Positions 24,096 through 35,471 of a DNA stretch of 64,000 bases are shown in pieces (position 1 is the stretch's first letter; each line of letters begins with the position of its first letter). Below the pieces are notes generated by a model. The model had not been told where the DNA came from, ran no database searches, and saw nothing but the letters and a program-made list of their open reading frames with translations. Made by a program: the position numbers and the translations under genes. Origin of the DNA: Antilocapra americana (Eukaryota; Chordata; Mammalia; Artiodactyla; Antilocapridae); the NCBI GenBank assembly GCA_007570785.1, contig ML664183.1, positions 20,577,278 through 20,641,277 on the forward strand. Direction: 5' to 3'.

Positions 24096-24502
24096 TATTG
24101 ACCTAATACACACCCATATATATGAACTATACCTTAATAACTAATGCTGCTCCTATTTTCAACTATCTAATGTGAGAACAGATAACAAAGAATTTTGATA
24201 TAGCTTAATTAAATGATTTATTTCTTTTTAATATACTTAATGTTAAGTGTGTAAAATATTTTTGCTCCTATATTACGTTTTAGATATTCACGTTTATTTT
24301 ATTTAAACATAATAGACTTTTTGTTTATTTGCTCACTTATTTCATTTGTTTTGAAATGGTACTCAGTTGTATATTATAAGGGTCAGAATCCTTTTTTCCC
24401 CCTTAAAAAGTAACTAAAATATTTATAAGGCTACATGTGACTTCTTTGTATTATTTTTTGTTTTATAATTTCATTTTTTTTATATTTTATGAAAAGCATG
24501 AA

Positions 24503-25592
24503 TAAACAAATGGGACCTAATTAAAATTAAAAGCTTCTGCACAAAAAAGGAAACTATAAGCAAGGTGAAAAGACAGCCTTCAGAATGGGAGAAAATAATA
24601 GGCAATGAAGCAACAGACAAACAATTAATCTCAAAAATATACAAGCAACTCCTGCAGCTCCATTCTAGCAAAATAAATGACCCAATCAAAAAGTGGGCCA
24701 AAGAACTTAACAGACATTTCTCCAAAGAAGACATAAAAATGGCTAACAAACACATGAAAAGATGCTCAACATCACTCATTATCAGAGAAATGCAAATCAA
24801 AACCACAATGAGATATCACTTTACACCACTCAGAATGGCTGCAATCCAAAAATCTACAAGTAATAAATGCTGGAGAGGATGTGGAGAAAAGGGAACTCTC
24901 TTACACTGTTGGTGGGATTGCAAACTAGTAGAGCCATTATGGAAAACAGTGTGGAGATTCCTTAAAAAACTGCAAATAGACCTGCCATATGACCCAGCAA
25001 TCCCACTGCTGGGCATATACACCAAGGAAACCAGAATTGAAAGAGCCATGTGTACCCCAATGTTCATCGCTGCTTTGTTTACAATAGCCAGGACATGGAA
25101 GCAACCTAGATACCCATCAACTGATGAATGGATAAGAAAGCTGTGGTACATATACACAATGGAATATTACTCAGCATTAAAAAAAAATTCACTTGAATCA
25201 GTTCTACTCAGATGGACGAAACTGGAGCCCATTATCCAGAGTGAAGTAAGCCAGAAGCAAAAACAACAATACAGTATATTAACACATATATATGGAATTT
25301 AGAAAGACGGTAACGAGAACCCAGCATGCGAGACAGCAAAAGGAATGCAGATGTATAGAATAGACTCGTGGGCTCTGTGGATGAGGGTAAGGGTGGGATG
25401 ATATCGGAGAATGGCATCGAAACATGTTAATTATCATATGTCTAATCAATCGCCAGCCCAGGATTGATGCTCGGGGTTGGTGCAATGAGATTTCCCCGGG
25501 GGAGGGAGGAGGGAGGGGGGTTCTGCAGGGGGAGCATATGTAAACCCATGGTGATATCATGTCATTGTATGGCAAAACTAATAAAAAAAAAA
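24503..25592 (+). mobile_element. Bovine-type L1, 5'-truncated, with ORF2 C-terminal part
   Basis: The plus strand is open from about 24565 to 25302 and encodes 245 residues of the L1 ORF2 C-terminal region: [40 protein letters not shown], the cysteine-rich stretch [34 protein letters not shown] and the terminal HIYGI. The LHCWWDC stretch, with spaced Cys and His, is the usual C-terminal motif. The endonuclease and reverse transcriptase domains are missing. A G-rich 3' UTR (25480-25535), GCATATGTAAACCCATGGTG, and an A-rich tail complete the element. Only about 1.1 kb of a full 6-8 kb L1 is present, so it cannot move by itself. The unbroken frame suggests a fairly recent insertion. Confidence 0.92.
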
Positions 25593-26689
25593 CTTTTAAA
25601 ATATAAAACCCATTTTCAGTTTACTAGCCATATAGGCTACTTTGCCCAGAGGCTGTTTTGTCAGTCTGTGCTCCACTATATCTGTTTTTTATTTTTGGAA
25701 AAATCAGCACTGGCACTGGCATCTCTTCAATTCACTTATTTTTTTTTACCACCATTCATTTTCAGAAGTCCATGTGTAAATAAGAGAATTAGTAGCAAAA
25801 AAGAAAAAAGAGGACAGGGATAAAGATATTTTAAATCATTGAACAACTGCCAGCACTTATTTTCCTCTAATTTTAAAACTTCACCCGTATAGGGACATAT
25901 TGCATGCAGAGACAGTTATATCTTTACTCTGTTTCCCATATATGTGTTTGCTATCTATTTTGTAAAGGGTAGTTAAACTTTCCTTAAGGATGTCCTTACC
26001 AACAATCGGTAAATGGATCATTTGATTAAAATTTTTTTCAGAACTAACAGTTTTTCTCTACAGGCAGGTGTAAACTTACTCCTGATTATGGATATTTTGA
26101 TTATTGTAGAAGCATGAAAGGAACTGGGTTTTCCATCTTGAATAACACATGTTAGAAACAATGTCAAGGCCTTGAGAATAATATACTTTATCACTTTACT
26201 CACCTAGTAATACAGGAGAGTATCGCAACTAGAATTCCAGGGTTCAAATTGCTTTAAATGCCAAAGCTACAGGTCTGCACCTCCATGGTATCTACTAAAT
26301 ATTTCCTTCTTCTGTACTTTCATCATAGGTACAAAAATTAAGACTTCAGTTTCCTTTATATTCAGAATAAGAAATCTCAACTCGTGGGTAGCAAATTAAC
26401 TGGTTTTATTTCTTACAGGCTGCTGCCAGGCTACTGCATGGAACACTTCCATTTTTGGCATGTAGCTGACTTCATTAATAATATCTCAATTAAATATATA
26501 ACTCTTACTTAGAAAAACTGCCTCAATTTTATTGCATGGTGCATTTCTTTTCATTTTAAAACAAATTTGGTTCTGGGCACTTGGAGTGAGGTGAATGTGA
26601 CCTCTTATTCATTTATCTTCCTTTCAATTTTCCTCTAATGTGGGAATAGAAAGGATAGAGAAGCAGCTCAGTATTCCAATATTAGAAAA
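25593..26689. other. Intron stretch, nothing recognised
   Basis: AT-rich spacer between the two L1 elements. Confidence 0.4.
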
Positions 26690-27680
26690 GCAAACAACTC
26701 AGTCAACAAATGAGCAGAAGACCTAAACAGAGATCTCTAAAAACATATACATGGTCTACAAGCACATGAAAAGATGCTCAACATAATTCATTACTAGAGA
26801 AATGCAAGTCAAAACTACAATGAAGCAATCAAAACTGACCTTACATCAGTCAGAATGGCATCATCAAAAAAATCTACAAGCAGTAAATGCTGTGAGGATG
26901 TGGAGAAAAAGGAACCCTCCTGCACAATTGGTGGTAATGTAAATTGATATAGCCACTATGGAGAACATAAGGAGATTCCTTTGAAATACTAAGTAAAAAA
27001 CAAGCAAACAAAAAACCTACTGTATGACCCAGCAATCCCACTCCTGGACAAATACCCTGAGAAAATCAATATTCAAAAGACACATGAACCCCAGTGTTCA
27101 CTGCAGCACTATAAACAATAGCCCAGACATGGGAACAACCTATATGTCCATCAAAAGATGAATGGACAAAGAAGTTGCAGTACATATATATATCATGGAA
27201 TATTACTGAGCCATAAAAAGGAACAATCTGTCAGTTGAACAGAGGTAAAAAGAACTAGAGTCTGTTATACACAGTGAAATAAGTCAGAAAGAGAAAAATA
27301 AATACTGTACATTAAACATATATATGGAATCTATAAAATGGTACTGACAAACCTATTTGCATGGCAAGAATAGAAATGCAGACATAGAGAATATACTTAC
27401 GGACACAGCAGCGGAAGGATTGGGGGAGTAGCAAATTGAGAGAGTAACTTTGAAATGTATATATTACCATATGTGAAACAAATAGTGAGTGATAAGCTGC
27501 CGTATAACACAGGGAGTTCAATTCAGTGCTCTATGACAACCTAGAGGGATAAGGGGGGAGCAGGGTGGGAGGGTGATTAAAGAGGGAAAGGATACTTATG
27601 GTATTCACAATGATGTACAGCAGAAACCAATACAACATTGTAAAGCAATTATCCTCCAATTAAAAGTAAACAATTTTTTT
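26690..27680 (+). repeat. Older L1, 5'-truncated 3' end
   Basis: L1 ORF2 C-terminal sequence with many frameshifts: ACATGAAAAGATGCTCAAC (about 26764), CTGTATGACCCAGCAATCCC (about 27020), AATGGACAAAGAAGTTGCAG (about 27161). It ends ACATTGTAAAGCAATTATCC TCCAATTAAAAG and an A-rich tail. It differs in its 3' UTR from the L1 at 24503 and is clearly older. Confidence 0.85.
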
Positions 27681-27754
27681 AAAAAAAGAAAACTTGGAGA
27701 GGGAAAATATATTTCTTTAAAAAATTACCTGTATTGAGACTGCAACAAATTAGT

Positions 27755-29642
27755 GTGGAAGGAATTTTAGGAATCAGTGAACTAAAATGGAGAAGAATGG
27801 GTGAATTTAATTCAAATGACCATTATACCTACTACTGTTGGCAAGAATCCCTTAGAAGAAATGAAGTAGCCCTCATAATCAACAAAAGAATCCAAAATTC
27901 AGTACTTGGGTGCAATCTTAAAAATGAGAGAATGATTCTTGTTCATTTCAAAGGCAAACCATTCAATATCACAGTAATCCAAATCTGTTCCAATCACTAA
28001 TGCCAAAGAAGCTGAAGTTGAAGAGTTCTATGAAGACCTACAAGACCTTCTAGAACCAACACCAAAAAAAAGATCCTTTTCATCAAAGGGAACTGGAATG
28101 CAAATGTAGGAAGTCAAGAGATACTTGGAGGAACAAGCAAGTTTGGTCTTGGAGTACAAAATGAAGCAGGGTAAAGGCTAACAGATTTTTGCCAAGAGAC
28201 TGCATTAGTCATAGCAAACACCCTCTTCCAACAACACAAGAGAAGACTCTACACATGGATATCACCAGATGGTCAATACTGAAATCAGACTGATTATACT
28301 GTTTGCAGCCAAAGATGGAGAAGCTCTATAGAGTCAGTAAAAACAAGATCAGGAGCTGACTGTGGCTTAGATCAGGAGCTCCTTATTGCAAAATTCAGAC
28401 TTAAATTGAAGAAAGTAGGGGAAATCTCTAGACCATTTAGGTATGACCTAAGTCAAATATCTTATGATTAAACAGTGGAAGTGACAAATAGATTCAAGGG
28501 ATTAGATTTGATAGGTAGAGTGACTGAAGAATTAAGGACGGAGGTTCATTACACTGCATAGGAGGTGGCAATCAAAATCATCCTCAAGAAAAAGAAATGC
28601 AAAAAGGGAAAATGGTTGCTTGAGGAGGTCTTGCAAATAGCTGAGAAAAGAAGAGAAGCAAAAAGCAAAGGAGAAAAGGAAAGATATATCTATCTGAATG
28701 CAGAGCTCCAAAGAATAGCAAGCAGAGATAAGAAGGCCTTCCTAAGTGACCAATGCAAATAAACAGAGGAAATCGATAGAATGGGAAAGACTAAAATTCT
28801 CTTCAGGAGAACTAGAGATACCAAGGGAACATTTCATGTAAAGATGGGCACAATAAAGGATAGAAATAGTATGGACCTAACAGAAACAGAAATATTCAGA
28901 ATAGGTGGCAAGAATACACAGAAGAATTATGTAAAAAAAAAAAATCTTAATGACCCAGATAACCATGATGGTGTGATCACTCACCTAGAGCCAGGCATGC
29001 TGGGATGCAAAGTCAAGTGGGCCTTAGGAAGCATCACTATGAACAAAGCTAGTGGAGGTGTTGGAATTCCAGTTGAGTTATTTCAAATCGTAAGATGATG
29101 CTGTGAAAGTGCTGAACTCAATATGCCAGTAAATTTGGAGAACTCAGCAGTGGCCACACGACTGAAAATGGTCAGTTTTCCTTCCAATCTCAAAGAAGGG
29201 CAATGCCAAAGAATGTTTAAACTACTGCACAATCACATCCATTTCACAAGCTAGCAAAGTAATGCTCAAAATTCTCCAAGCCAGGGTTCAACCAAGAACT
29301 TTCAGATGTTCAAGCTAAGTTTAGACAAGAAAGAGGAAACAGATAAAATTACCAACATCTGCTGGATCATAGAAAAAGCTAGAGAGTTTCATAAAAACAT
29401 CTACTTATGCTTCTCATTGACTATGCTAAAGCCTTTGATTGTGTGGATCACCTCATACTTGGAAAATTCGTAAAGAGGCCAGACCACCTACCAGACCACC
29501 TTACCTGCCTCCTGAGAAATCTGTGTGCAGGTCAAGAAGCAACAGTAAGATCCAGACATGAAACAGTGGACTGATTTAAAATTGGGAAAGGAATATATTA
29601 AAGCTGTATATTGTCACCCTGATTATTTAACTTATATACAGA
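27755..29642 (+). repeat. BovB LINE, near-complete, endonuclease to fingers region
   Basis: Sense BovB beginning in the APE-type endonuclease (GISELKWRRMGEFNSNDHY, then NEVALIINKRIQNSVLGCNL). It continues through the linker (LQIAEKRREAKSKGEKERY) and the region before the reverse transcriptase to CACCTTACCTGCCTCCTGAG. Stops and frameshifts break it into at least four short frames. It resumes after a SINE at 29858. Confidence 0.9.
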
Positions 29643-29857
29643 TTGTGTATGTGTTAGTCACTCAGTGGTGTTTGACTCTTTCCAACCACATGGACTGTCG
29701 CCCACCAGGCTCCTCTGTCCATGGAATTCTCCATGCAAGAATACTGGAGTAGGTTGTCATTTCTTTCTCCAGGGGATCTTCCCAACCCGGGGATTGAACC
29801 CGGGTCTCCTGCTTTGCAGGCAGATGCTTTACTGTCTGAGCTATTAGGAAACCGCAC
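29643..29857 (-). repeat. Bov-tA SINE nested in BovB
   Basis: Antisense Bov-tA (GTTAGTCACTCAGTGGTGT through GATGCTTTACTGTCTGAGC) inserted in the BovB reverse transcriptase. The flanks TATATACAGA (29633-29642) and TATGTATGCAGA (29858-29870) are the two copies of the BovB target sequence, now diverged. The SINE is younger than the BovB. Confidence 0.88.
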
Positions 29858-30732
29858 TATGTATGCAGAGTATATCATGTGAAATTCCAGGCTGGATGAA
29901 GCACAAGCTGGAATCAAGATTGCCAGGAGAAATATTAATAATCTCAGATAGGCAGATGATACTACCCTTATGGCAGAAAGCAAAGAGGAACTAAAGAGCC
30001 TCTTGATGAAAGTGAAAGAGGAGAGTGAAAAAGTTGGCTTAAAACTCAATATTCAAAAAATAAAGATCATGGCATCTGTTCCCATCATTCCATGGCAAAT
30101 AGAAGGAGAGACAATGGAGACAGTGACAGACATTATTTTCTTGGGCTCCAAAATTACTGCACGTGGTGATTACAGCCATTAAATGAAAAGATGCTTGCTC
30201 CTTGGATGAAAAGCTATGACAAACCTTGATAGCATATTAAAATGCAGAGATACCCCTTTGCCAACAAAGGTATGTCTAGTCAAAGCTATGTTTTTTTCCA
30301 GTAGCTATGTATGGATGTGAGTGTTGGACCATAAAGAAGGCTTAGCACTGAAGAATTGATTCTTTTGATCTGTGGTGTTGGAGAAGACTCTTGAGAGTCC
30401 CTTGGATTACAAGGAGATCAAACCAGTCAATCCTTAAGGAAAAGCATCCTAAATATTCACTGGAAGGACTGATACTGAAGCTGAAGCTCTGATACTTAGG
30501 CCACCTGATATGAAGAAAAGGGTCATTGAAAAAGACTCTGATACTGGGAAAGATTGAAGGCCTGAGGAGAAGAGGATGACAGAGGAAGAGATAGTTAGAT
30601 GACATCACCTACTCAATTGATATGAGTTTGAATAAGCTCTGGGATATGGTGAGGGACAGGGAAGCCTGGTGTGCTGTAGTCCATGGGGTTGCAATGAATT
30701 GAACGGACATGACTGAGGGACTGAACAACAAG
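29858..30732 (+). repeat. BovB LINE, continuation: palm domain to 3' end
   Basis: The sense BovB resumes with CAGAGTATATCATGTGAAAT. The palm motif reads NNLR-stop-ADDTTLMAESKEE: the tyrosine codon of YADD is TAG at 29949-29951. An open stretch follows (29970-30182, KVGLKLNIQKIKIMASVPI). The 3' end closes with ACATGACTGAGGGACTGAAC. Confidence 0.9.
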
Positions 30733-31391
30733 AAGTATGGAAGGGGACTGGTACCAACAGACTCCACTGATAAGGGACACAATCCCAAACAGCCATATTG
30801 TGGCACCATACATACCGGTGGCACTTTTAGAAATTCTTCCATATCTTCTAAAGAACACCAAGTTGGTGGCCTCTTTCTATATACCTTGGTATACATGCCT
30901 TTTTTCTCCACATGGTACAATCCCCTTAGTTTTTATATATACTTGAAAGCCTCAACACTAAAATCTAAAAAGTGTTCAAGGGAGCAGTGCATACCCTCTG
31001 GTTGACTGCCCACTTCACCATAACATCTCTTTCCAATGTTCTTTCGCTTGTAAAAGCACCAACTCAAGTCTCAGCAGCCATTCAGTTAGAGAATGGATGC
31101 CAATCTTCCCTTTTTTCCCTTGGATTTTCTTCTCCTAGTCTTAGACTAGGAGAAACATTGAATTACCAAACCCTGGAGCACCAAAAATTATATCCTCATC
31201 TATGTATAAGGTAAAGTTTTCCAAGACTGCTGGGATATCTCCTACCCAGATTTATGGAGAGTATTCTACCTAGAACTAGGAATTCTTTGAAGTAGAATCT
31301 GGGAATTTAATTTTTCTTTTTTACTCAAATGTGCTTTATCTAGGTTATAATATAAATTCCATTCCACATTCTCTATGTTAGAAATAATAGT

Positions 31392-31572
31392 TGTTTCAGG
31401 TATGTCTAACTCTTTGTGACCCACCAGGCTCCTGTGTCCACGGGATTCTTCAGGCAAGAATATTGGAGTGGGTTGCCATCTCCTCTAGGGGCTCTTCCTG
31501 ACCCAGGGATCAAACCCACATCTCTTAAGTCTCCTACATTGGTAGGCAGGTTCTTTACCACTAGTACCACAT
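31392..31572 (-). repeat. Bov-tA SINE
   Basis: Antisense Bov-tA, GTATGTCTAACTCTTTGTGA through GCAGGTTCTTTACCACTAG. A small internal deletion removes CCATGGACTG. Confidence 0.82.
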
Positions 31573-31584
31573 GGGGTCTCTTCC

Positions 31585-31690
31585 ATGTTTGTATGCATAC
31601 ATGCTCAGTTGTGTCCCACATTTTGTGACCTCGTGGATTAAAGCCCACCAAGCTCCCCTTTCCATGGAATTTTCCAGGCAAGATCCACCT
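31585..31690 (-). repeat. Partial Bov-tA SINE
   Basis: A second antisense body, CTCAGTTGTGTCCCACATTT through TTTCCAGGCAAGATCC, without the tRNA-like end. It sits 12 bp beyond the previous SINE. Confidence 0.75.
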
Positions 31691-32465
31691 GGAGTCTATT
31701 CCATGTATAGTGTTATTAAATTTTTGTTTCATTTCCTATCATTTTTCTGTCTCATGTTAATTTAACCTCTTAAACCAGCCAGAAAACTGGAATGGTAATG
31801 GAAAATGTCTTCCTCCCCAACATGACCAAATGACGTGATGCGTTATATATATGTTAAAAAGATATAACTTCTTTTTAGCAGGTTAATGTAATTGACTTTC
31901 AATAATATAATCACAATTTATAAGAAAAAATGTAAAAATCAAATCAAATAAATCATTGAGAAATATTATGGCAGAGAATAAAGACAATAAGTTGGATTAA
32001 GAGAATTTATAAAACATTCTGCTTTATCAAATTATACTGAACAAACCAAATTTTAAAAAATTTCTCTTGTGATTTGTTATTTAAAACAATAGATGTGCAC
32101 AGGATTTGGTATTCGGAAAATTAGCCTTCCATCTTTAAGAATGGACTATGTGAAATATGCAAAAATGGACTATTTCTAAAAAAAAAAAAAAGACTATCAA
32201 TAAGCTGTTTTTAAGGATCATATGTATTTTCTCTTTGTCCAGAAAGTGAAATAGACAGTACTCTGCAGTTGGGATAAGGGGAAGGGTGATAAACAGATGG
32301 AGACTTCTGAATGTTCAACAGTGACCATCAGCCAAACTCTAAAGTAGCCTCAGTGTGGAAAGAATATATACCTGTTTCCTAACAGCTTGAATAGGATAAA
32401 GAACAGAAAATGGAGATCTTGCAAGCATACTGCAAGTATATAGGCATAGTGGGTAAACACATAAG

Positions 32466-32650
32466 TTTTTTTTTTTTTTTTAATTTTCTTTACTTTATTG
32501 TGTTGGTTTTACCATACAATGACATGAAACCGCCATGGGTTTACATATGCTCCCCCTCCAGAACCCCCCTCTCTCCTCCCTCCTGATTCCCTCCCCCTGG
32601 GACATCTCGGTACACCAGCCCCGAGCATCAACCCTGGGCTGGCGATTAAC
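32466..32650 (-). repeat. Bovine-type L1 3' end (antisense)
   Basis: A T-rich run, then TTATTGTGTTGGTTTTACCA, CGCCATGGGTTTACATATGC, a C-rich block and CCCCGAGCATCAACCCTGG. This is the reverse complement of the L1 3' UTR seen at 25440-25592. Only about 185 bp of element is present. Confidence 0.9.
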
Positions 32651-32700
32651 TATAATGCTTGGGATTCTGTCCTTTCCTTACAACTTCTTAACACAATGCT

Positions 32701-32974
32701 TCTGCTGCTGCTAAGTTGCTTCAGTCGTGTCCAACTCTGTGCGACCCCATAGACCACAGCCCACCAGGTCCCCCCATTCCTGGGGTTCTCCAGGCAGGAA
32801 CACTGGAGGGGGTTGCCATTTCCTTCCCCAGTGCATGAAATTGAAAAATGAAAGTGAAATCACTCACTCGGATCTGATTCTTAGCGACCCCATGGACTGC
32901 AGCCTACCAGGCTCTTCCATCCATAGGATTTTCCAGGAAAGAGTTCTGGAGTGGGGTTCCATTGCCTTCTCCAT
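32701..32974 (-). repeat. Bov-A2 SINE (two Bov-A monomers)
   Basis: Two antisense Bov-A monomers: GCTGCTAAGTTGCTTCAGTC... CCATTTCCTTCCCCAGTGC and AGTGAAATCACTCACTCGG ... CCATTGCCTTCTCC. The CTGCTGCTG start marks the 3' simple-repeat tail of Bov-A2. Imperfect flanking copies CTTAACACAATGCT (32687-32700) and CTTAACATAATGAGCT (32975-32990) are the likely target-site duplication. Confidence 0.88.
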
Positions 32975-32990
32975 CTTAACATAATGAGCT

Positions 32991-33115
32991 TGGAAAAGAG
33001 CCATTTCCTTTTTGTGGCTTGGTTTCTTAGTGTGTAAAATTACGATGACAATAAAGACAGATTCAATTGCTTTGGGTTTTTATAAGAATTAAATGGGAAA
33101 ATGTATGTTAAGTAT
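32991..33115 (+). repeat. MIR SINE fragment
   Basis: TGGCTTGGTTTCTTAGTGTG, TAAAATTACGATGACAATAA and ATAAGAATTAAATGGGAAAA match the MIR 3' half. Confidence 0.55.
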
Positions 33116-33128
33116 ACATATTTGTTTT

Positions 33129-33348
33129 GTGCTTGTGCTTGGTCGCTCATTCATGGCTGACTCTCTACAGCCCCATAGACTGTAGCCCACCAGGCTCCTT
33201 GGTTCATGGAATTTTTCAGGCAAGAATACTGGAAAGGGTTGCTATTTCTTTCTCCAAGGGATCTTCCCAACAAAGATCAGACCCACATCTCTTGCATCTC
33301 CTGCATTGGCAGGCAGACTCTTTACCACTAGCACCACCTAGGAAGCCC
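33129..33348 (-). repeat. Bov-tA SINE
   Basis: Antisense Bov-tA, TGCTTGGTCGCTCATTCATG through TAGCACCACCTAGGAAGCCC. ATTTGTTT occurs on both sides and may be part of the target-site duplication. Confidence 0.86.
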
Positions 33349-33579
33349 ATTTGTTTACTTATATATTTTAGGGCCCAAAGTAAATATTTTAAAACTATTG
33401 GCCGAACTTTCTTAGGGAAAATAAGACATTCCTCACTGAATTTTACCATGAACTTGTGGAACTATTGGCTTATGTGAAGATTATACATTCTTGACCTATT
33501 AACTCAGAAGCATCTGTGTGATTTTTTTGGCCAGTGGGGTGGGGGGTATGTATGAATAGATATTACGTACATCATTCCT

Positions 33580-33625
33580 TTGTGGTGGTGGTTGTTCAGT
33601 TGCTCTGCTGTGTCTACTCTTTGCT
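33580..33625 (-). repeat. Short Bov SINE or BovB 3' end remnant
   Basis: GTGGTTGTTCAGTTGCTCTG and CTGTGTCTACTCTTTG resemble the last 45 bp of BovB/Bov-tA. Nothing more of the element is present. Confidence 0.5.
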
Positions 33626-34091
33626 GGGTAACAGCAAATAACTAGGTTTTGCTTTATGCTGTGTTTAGTTTTGTAGTGTTTCCCACTGCAAATATTGCCC
33701 TCAGTCAAGAGATCAATAAAATTCTAGGCCGAGGCAATTCCATTACTCTGAGTTTCAGAACGAAGACTGAATATAGTATTCGCTACCAACTAGCGACAGG
33801 CACAGAATGTGAAATTTGGCCACAAAAAACTAGATATTTTAACTAATTCACAATTTAGTGTTTAAAATTGCATTGTACCATAGTAAACACTCCAAAAAAA
33901 AAATATAAATAGCAGTGACATCAAGATAAGGGCGGTAAGGAAACTGTTATTGCATGATGCGAGGATGTAAAATGTTAGGCAGTTATGAATCATTTAGCAA
34001 AACTGCTGTGTGCAGTGACTTGGAAAGCAAATGCTGTCACAAAAGAAGTCATGGCTCTTGACCTCAGACATAGCCATGTAGTTAGTGTCTA

Positions 34092-34283
34092 CCTCTAGGT
34101 AAAGTGCCTGCCTGTAATGTGGGAGACCAGGGTTCAATCCCTGGGTTGCAAGATCCCCTGGAGAAGGAAATGGTAACCCACTCCAGTACTTTCGCCTGGA
34201 AAATTCCATGGACTTAGAAGCCTGGTAGGCTATAGTCCATGGGGTCGCAAAGAGTCAGGAATGACTGAGCGACTTCACTTTCT
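34092..34283 (+). repeat. Bov-tA SINE, 5'-truncated
   Basis: It starts inside the tRNA-like head (GTAAAGTGCCTGCCTGTAAT) and runs to GAATGACTGAGCGACTTCAC. Confidence 0.85.
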
Positions 34284-34674
34284 ACTGGGAGGATTATACA
34301 TCCTCGACATAATTGAATCACTAGCAGAATTGTGACCTGGTTTGGTGAAGGAAATGTGGGTAGAAGGGTGCTGTGTTACTTCCAGAAGAAGCAGTATGTG
34401 ACAGCCTGTGGTTTATTGTGTCTCTCTTTTCACTCTGTCAGAAGAACAACACTGTCCCAGGTAGAGGTTGTGCCACCATTCTGAAATAGAGTGAAAATCA
34501 TGAAGAATAGGAGTAGATTTTTTCAGAGCTAGAATTGATTCATGATGAACACACAGTGTGAATAGGAAACAAAAATTTATATTACAAATTGTTGAAATTT
34601 TGAGTGTGAGTGTATAATATAAACCTGGCTGTCCTTACTGAGACAATTAAGAACTTAAATAGTGCTTGCCTCAT

Positions 34675-35115
34675 TGTTGTTGCTGTTGTTCAGTCATTCA
34701 GTCATGTCCAACTCTTTGTAAGCCCATGGACTGCAGCACACCAGCCTTTCTTGTCCTTCACCATCTCCCAGACTTCGCTCAAACTCATATCCATTGAGTC
34801 AGTGATGCCATCCAGTCATCTCAGCCTCTGTCATCCCCTTCTCCTCCTTCCTGCAATCTTTCCCAGCATCAGGGTCTTTTCCAATGAGTTGGCTCTTCTC
34901 ATCAGCTGGCCAAAGTATTGGAGCTTCAACTTCAGCATCCAACGAATGTTGATGGTTGATTTTCTTTAGGATTGACTGGTTTGATCTCCTTGCAGTCGAA
35001 GGCACTCTCAAGAATCTTCTCCAGCACCATAACTCAAAGGTATCAATTCTTCAGTGTTCAGCCTTGTTTATAGTCCAGCTCTCACATCTGTACATGATTA
35101 TTGGAAGTAGTCATG
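34675..35115 (-). repeat. BovB LINE 3' end (antisense)
   Basis: TTGTTCAGTCATTCAGTCAT, then ATTGAGTCAGTGATGCCATC, GACTGGTTTGATCTCCTTGC and TTATAGTCCAGCTCTCACAT. About 440 bp of BovB 3' end, 5'-truncated. Confidence 0.87.
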
Positions 35116-35328
35116 CCTCACTAAGTTCCACATAAGCATTATTATACAGCTATTATTTTTATATGAGGATGAGGATGATGGTGATGGTACAAGGAGAATC
35201 CATGTGTCAGAAAGGATTATACTAGGGGTAACAGGGATGTGTCAAACAGTTGATGAGAATGTGAGCCATAAATTATAAGGGTAATTTGAAAGCAAGAAAT
35301 GGTTTTATATGGATAAAAAAAAAAGCAG

Positions 35329-35457
35329 CTGCTGCTAAGTCGCTTCAGTCATATCGTACTCTGTGCCACCCCATCGATGGCAGCCCACCAGGCTCTGCCG
35401 TCCCTGGGACTCTCCAGGCAAGAATACTGGAGTGGGTTGCCACTTCCTTCTCCAAAA
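35329..35457 (-). repeat. Bov-A SINE monomer inserted at an A-run
   Basis: A single antisense Bov-A monomer (TGCTGCTAAGTCGCTTCAG through GCCACTTCCTTCTCC). It is bounded by A10-GCAG (35315-35328) and A14-GCAG (35454-35471), a target-site duplication in an A-rich site. Confidence 0.87.
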
Positions 35458-35471
35458 AAAAAAAAAAGCAG

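Larger units (their letters stand above)
30733..32465. other. Intron stretch with two antisense Bov-tA pieces
   Basis: Apart from the SINE pieces at 31392-31690, nothing is assigned. CTCCTAGTCTTAGACTAGGAG at 31131-31151 is a short perfect inverted repeat. Confidence 0.4.

Noticed and set aside
24816..25157. 113-codon minus-strand open frame
   Set aside because: It is the antisense shadow of the L1 ORF2 C-terminus.
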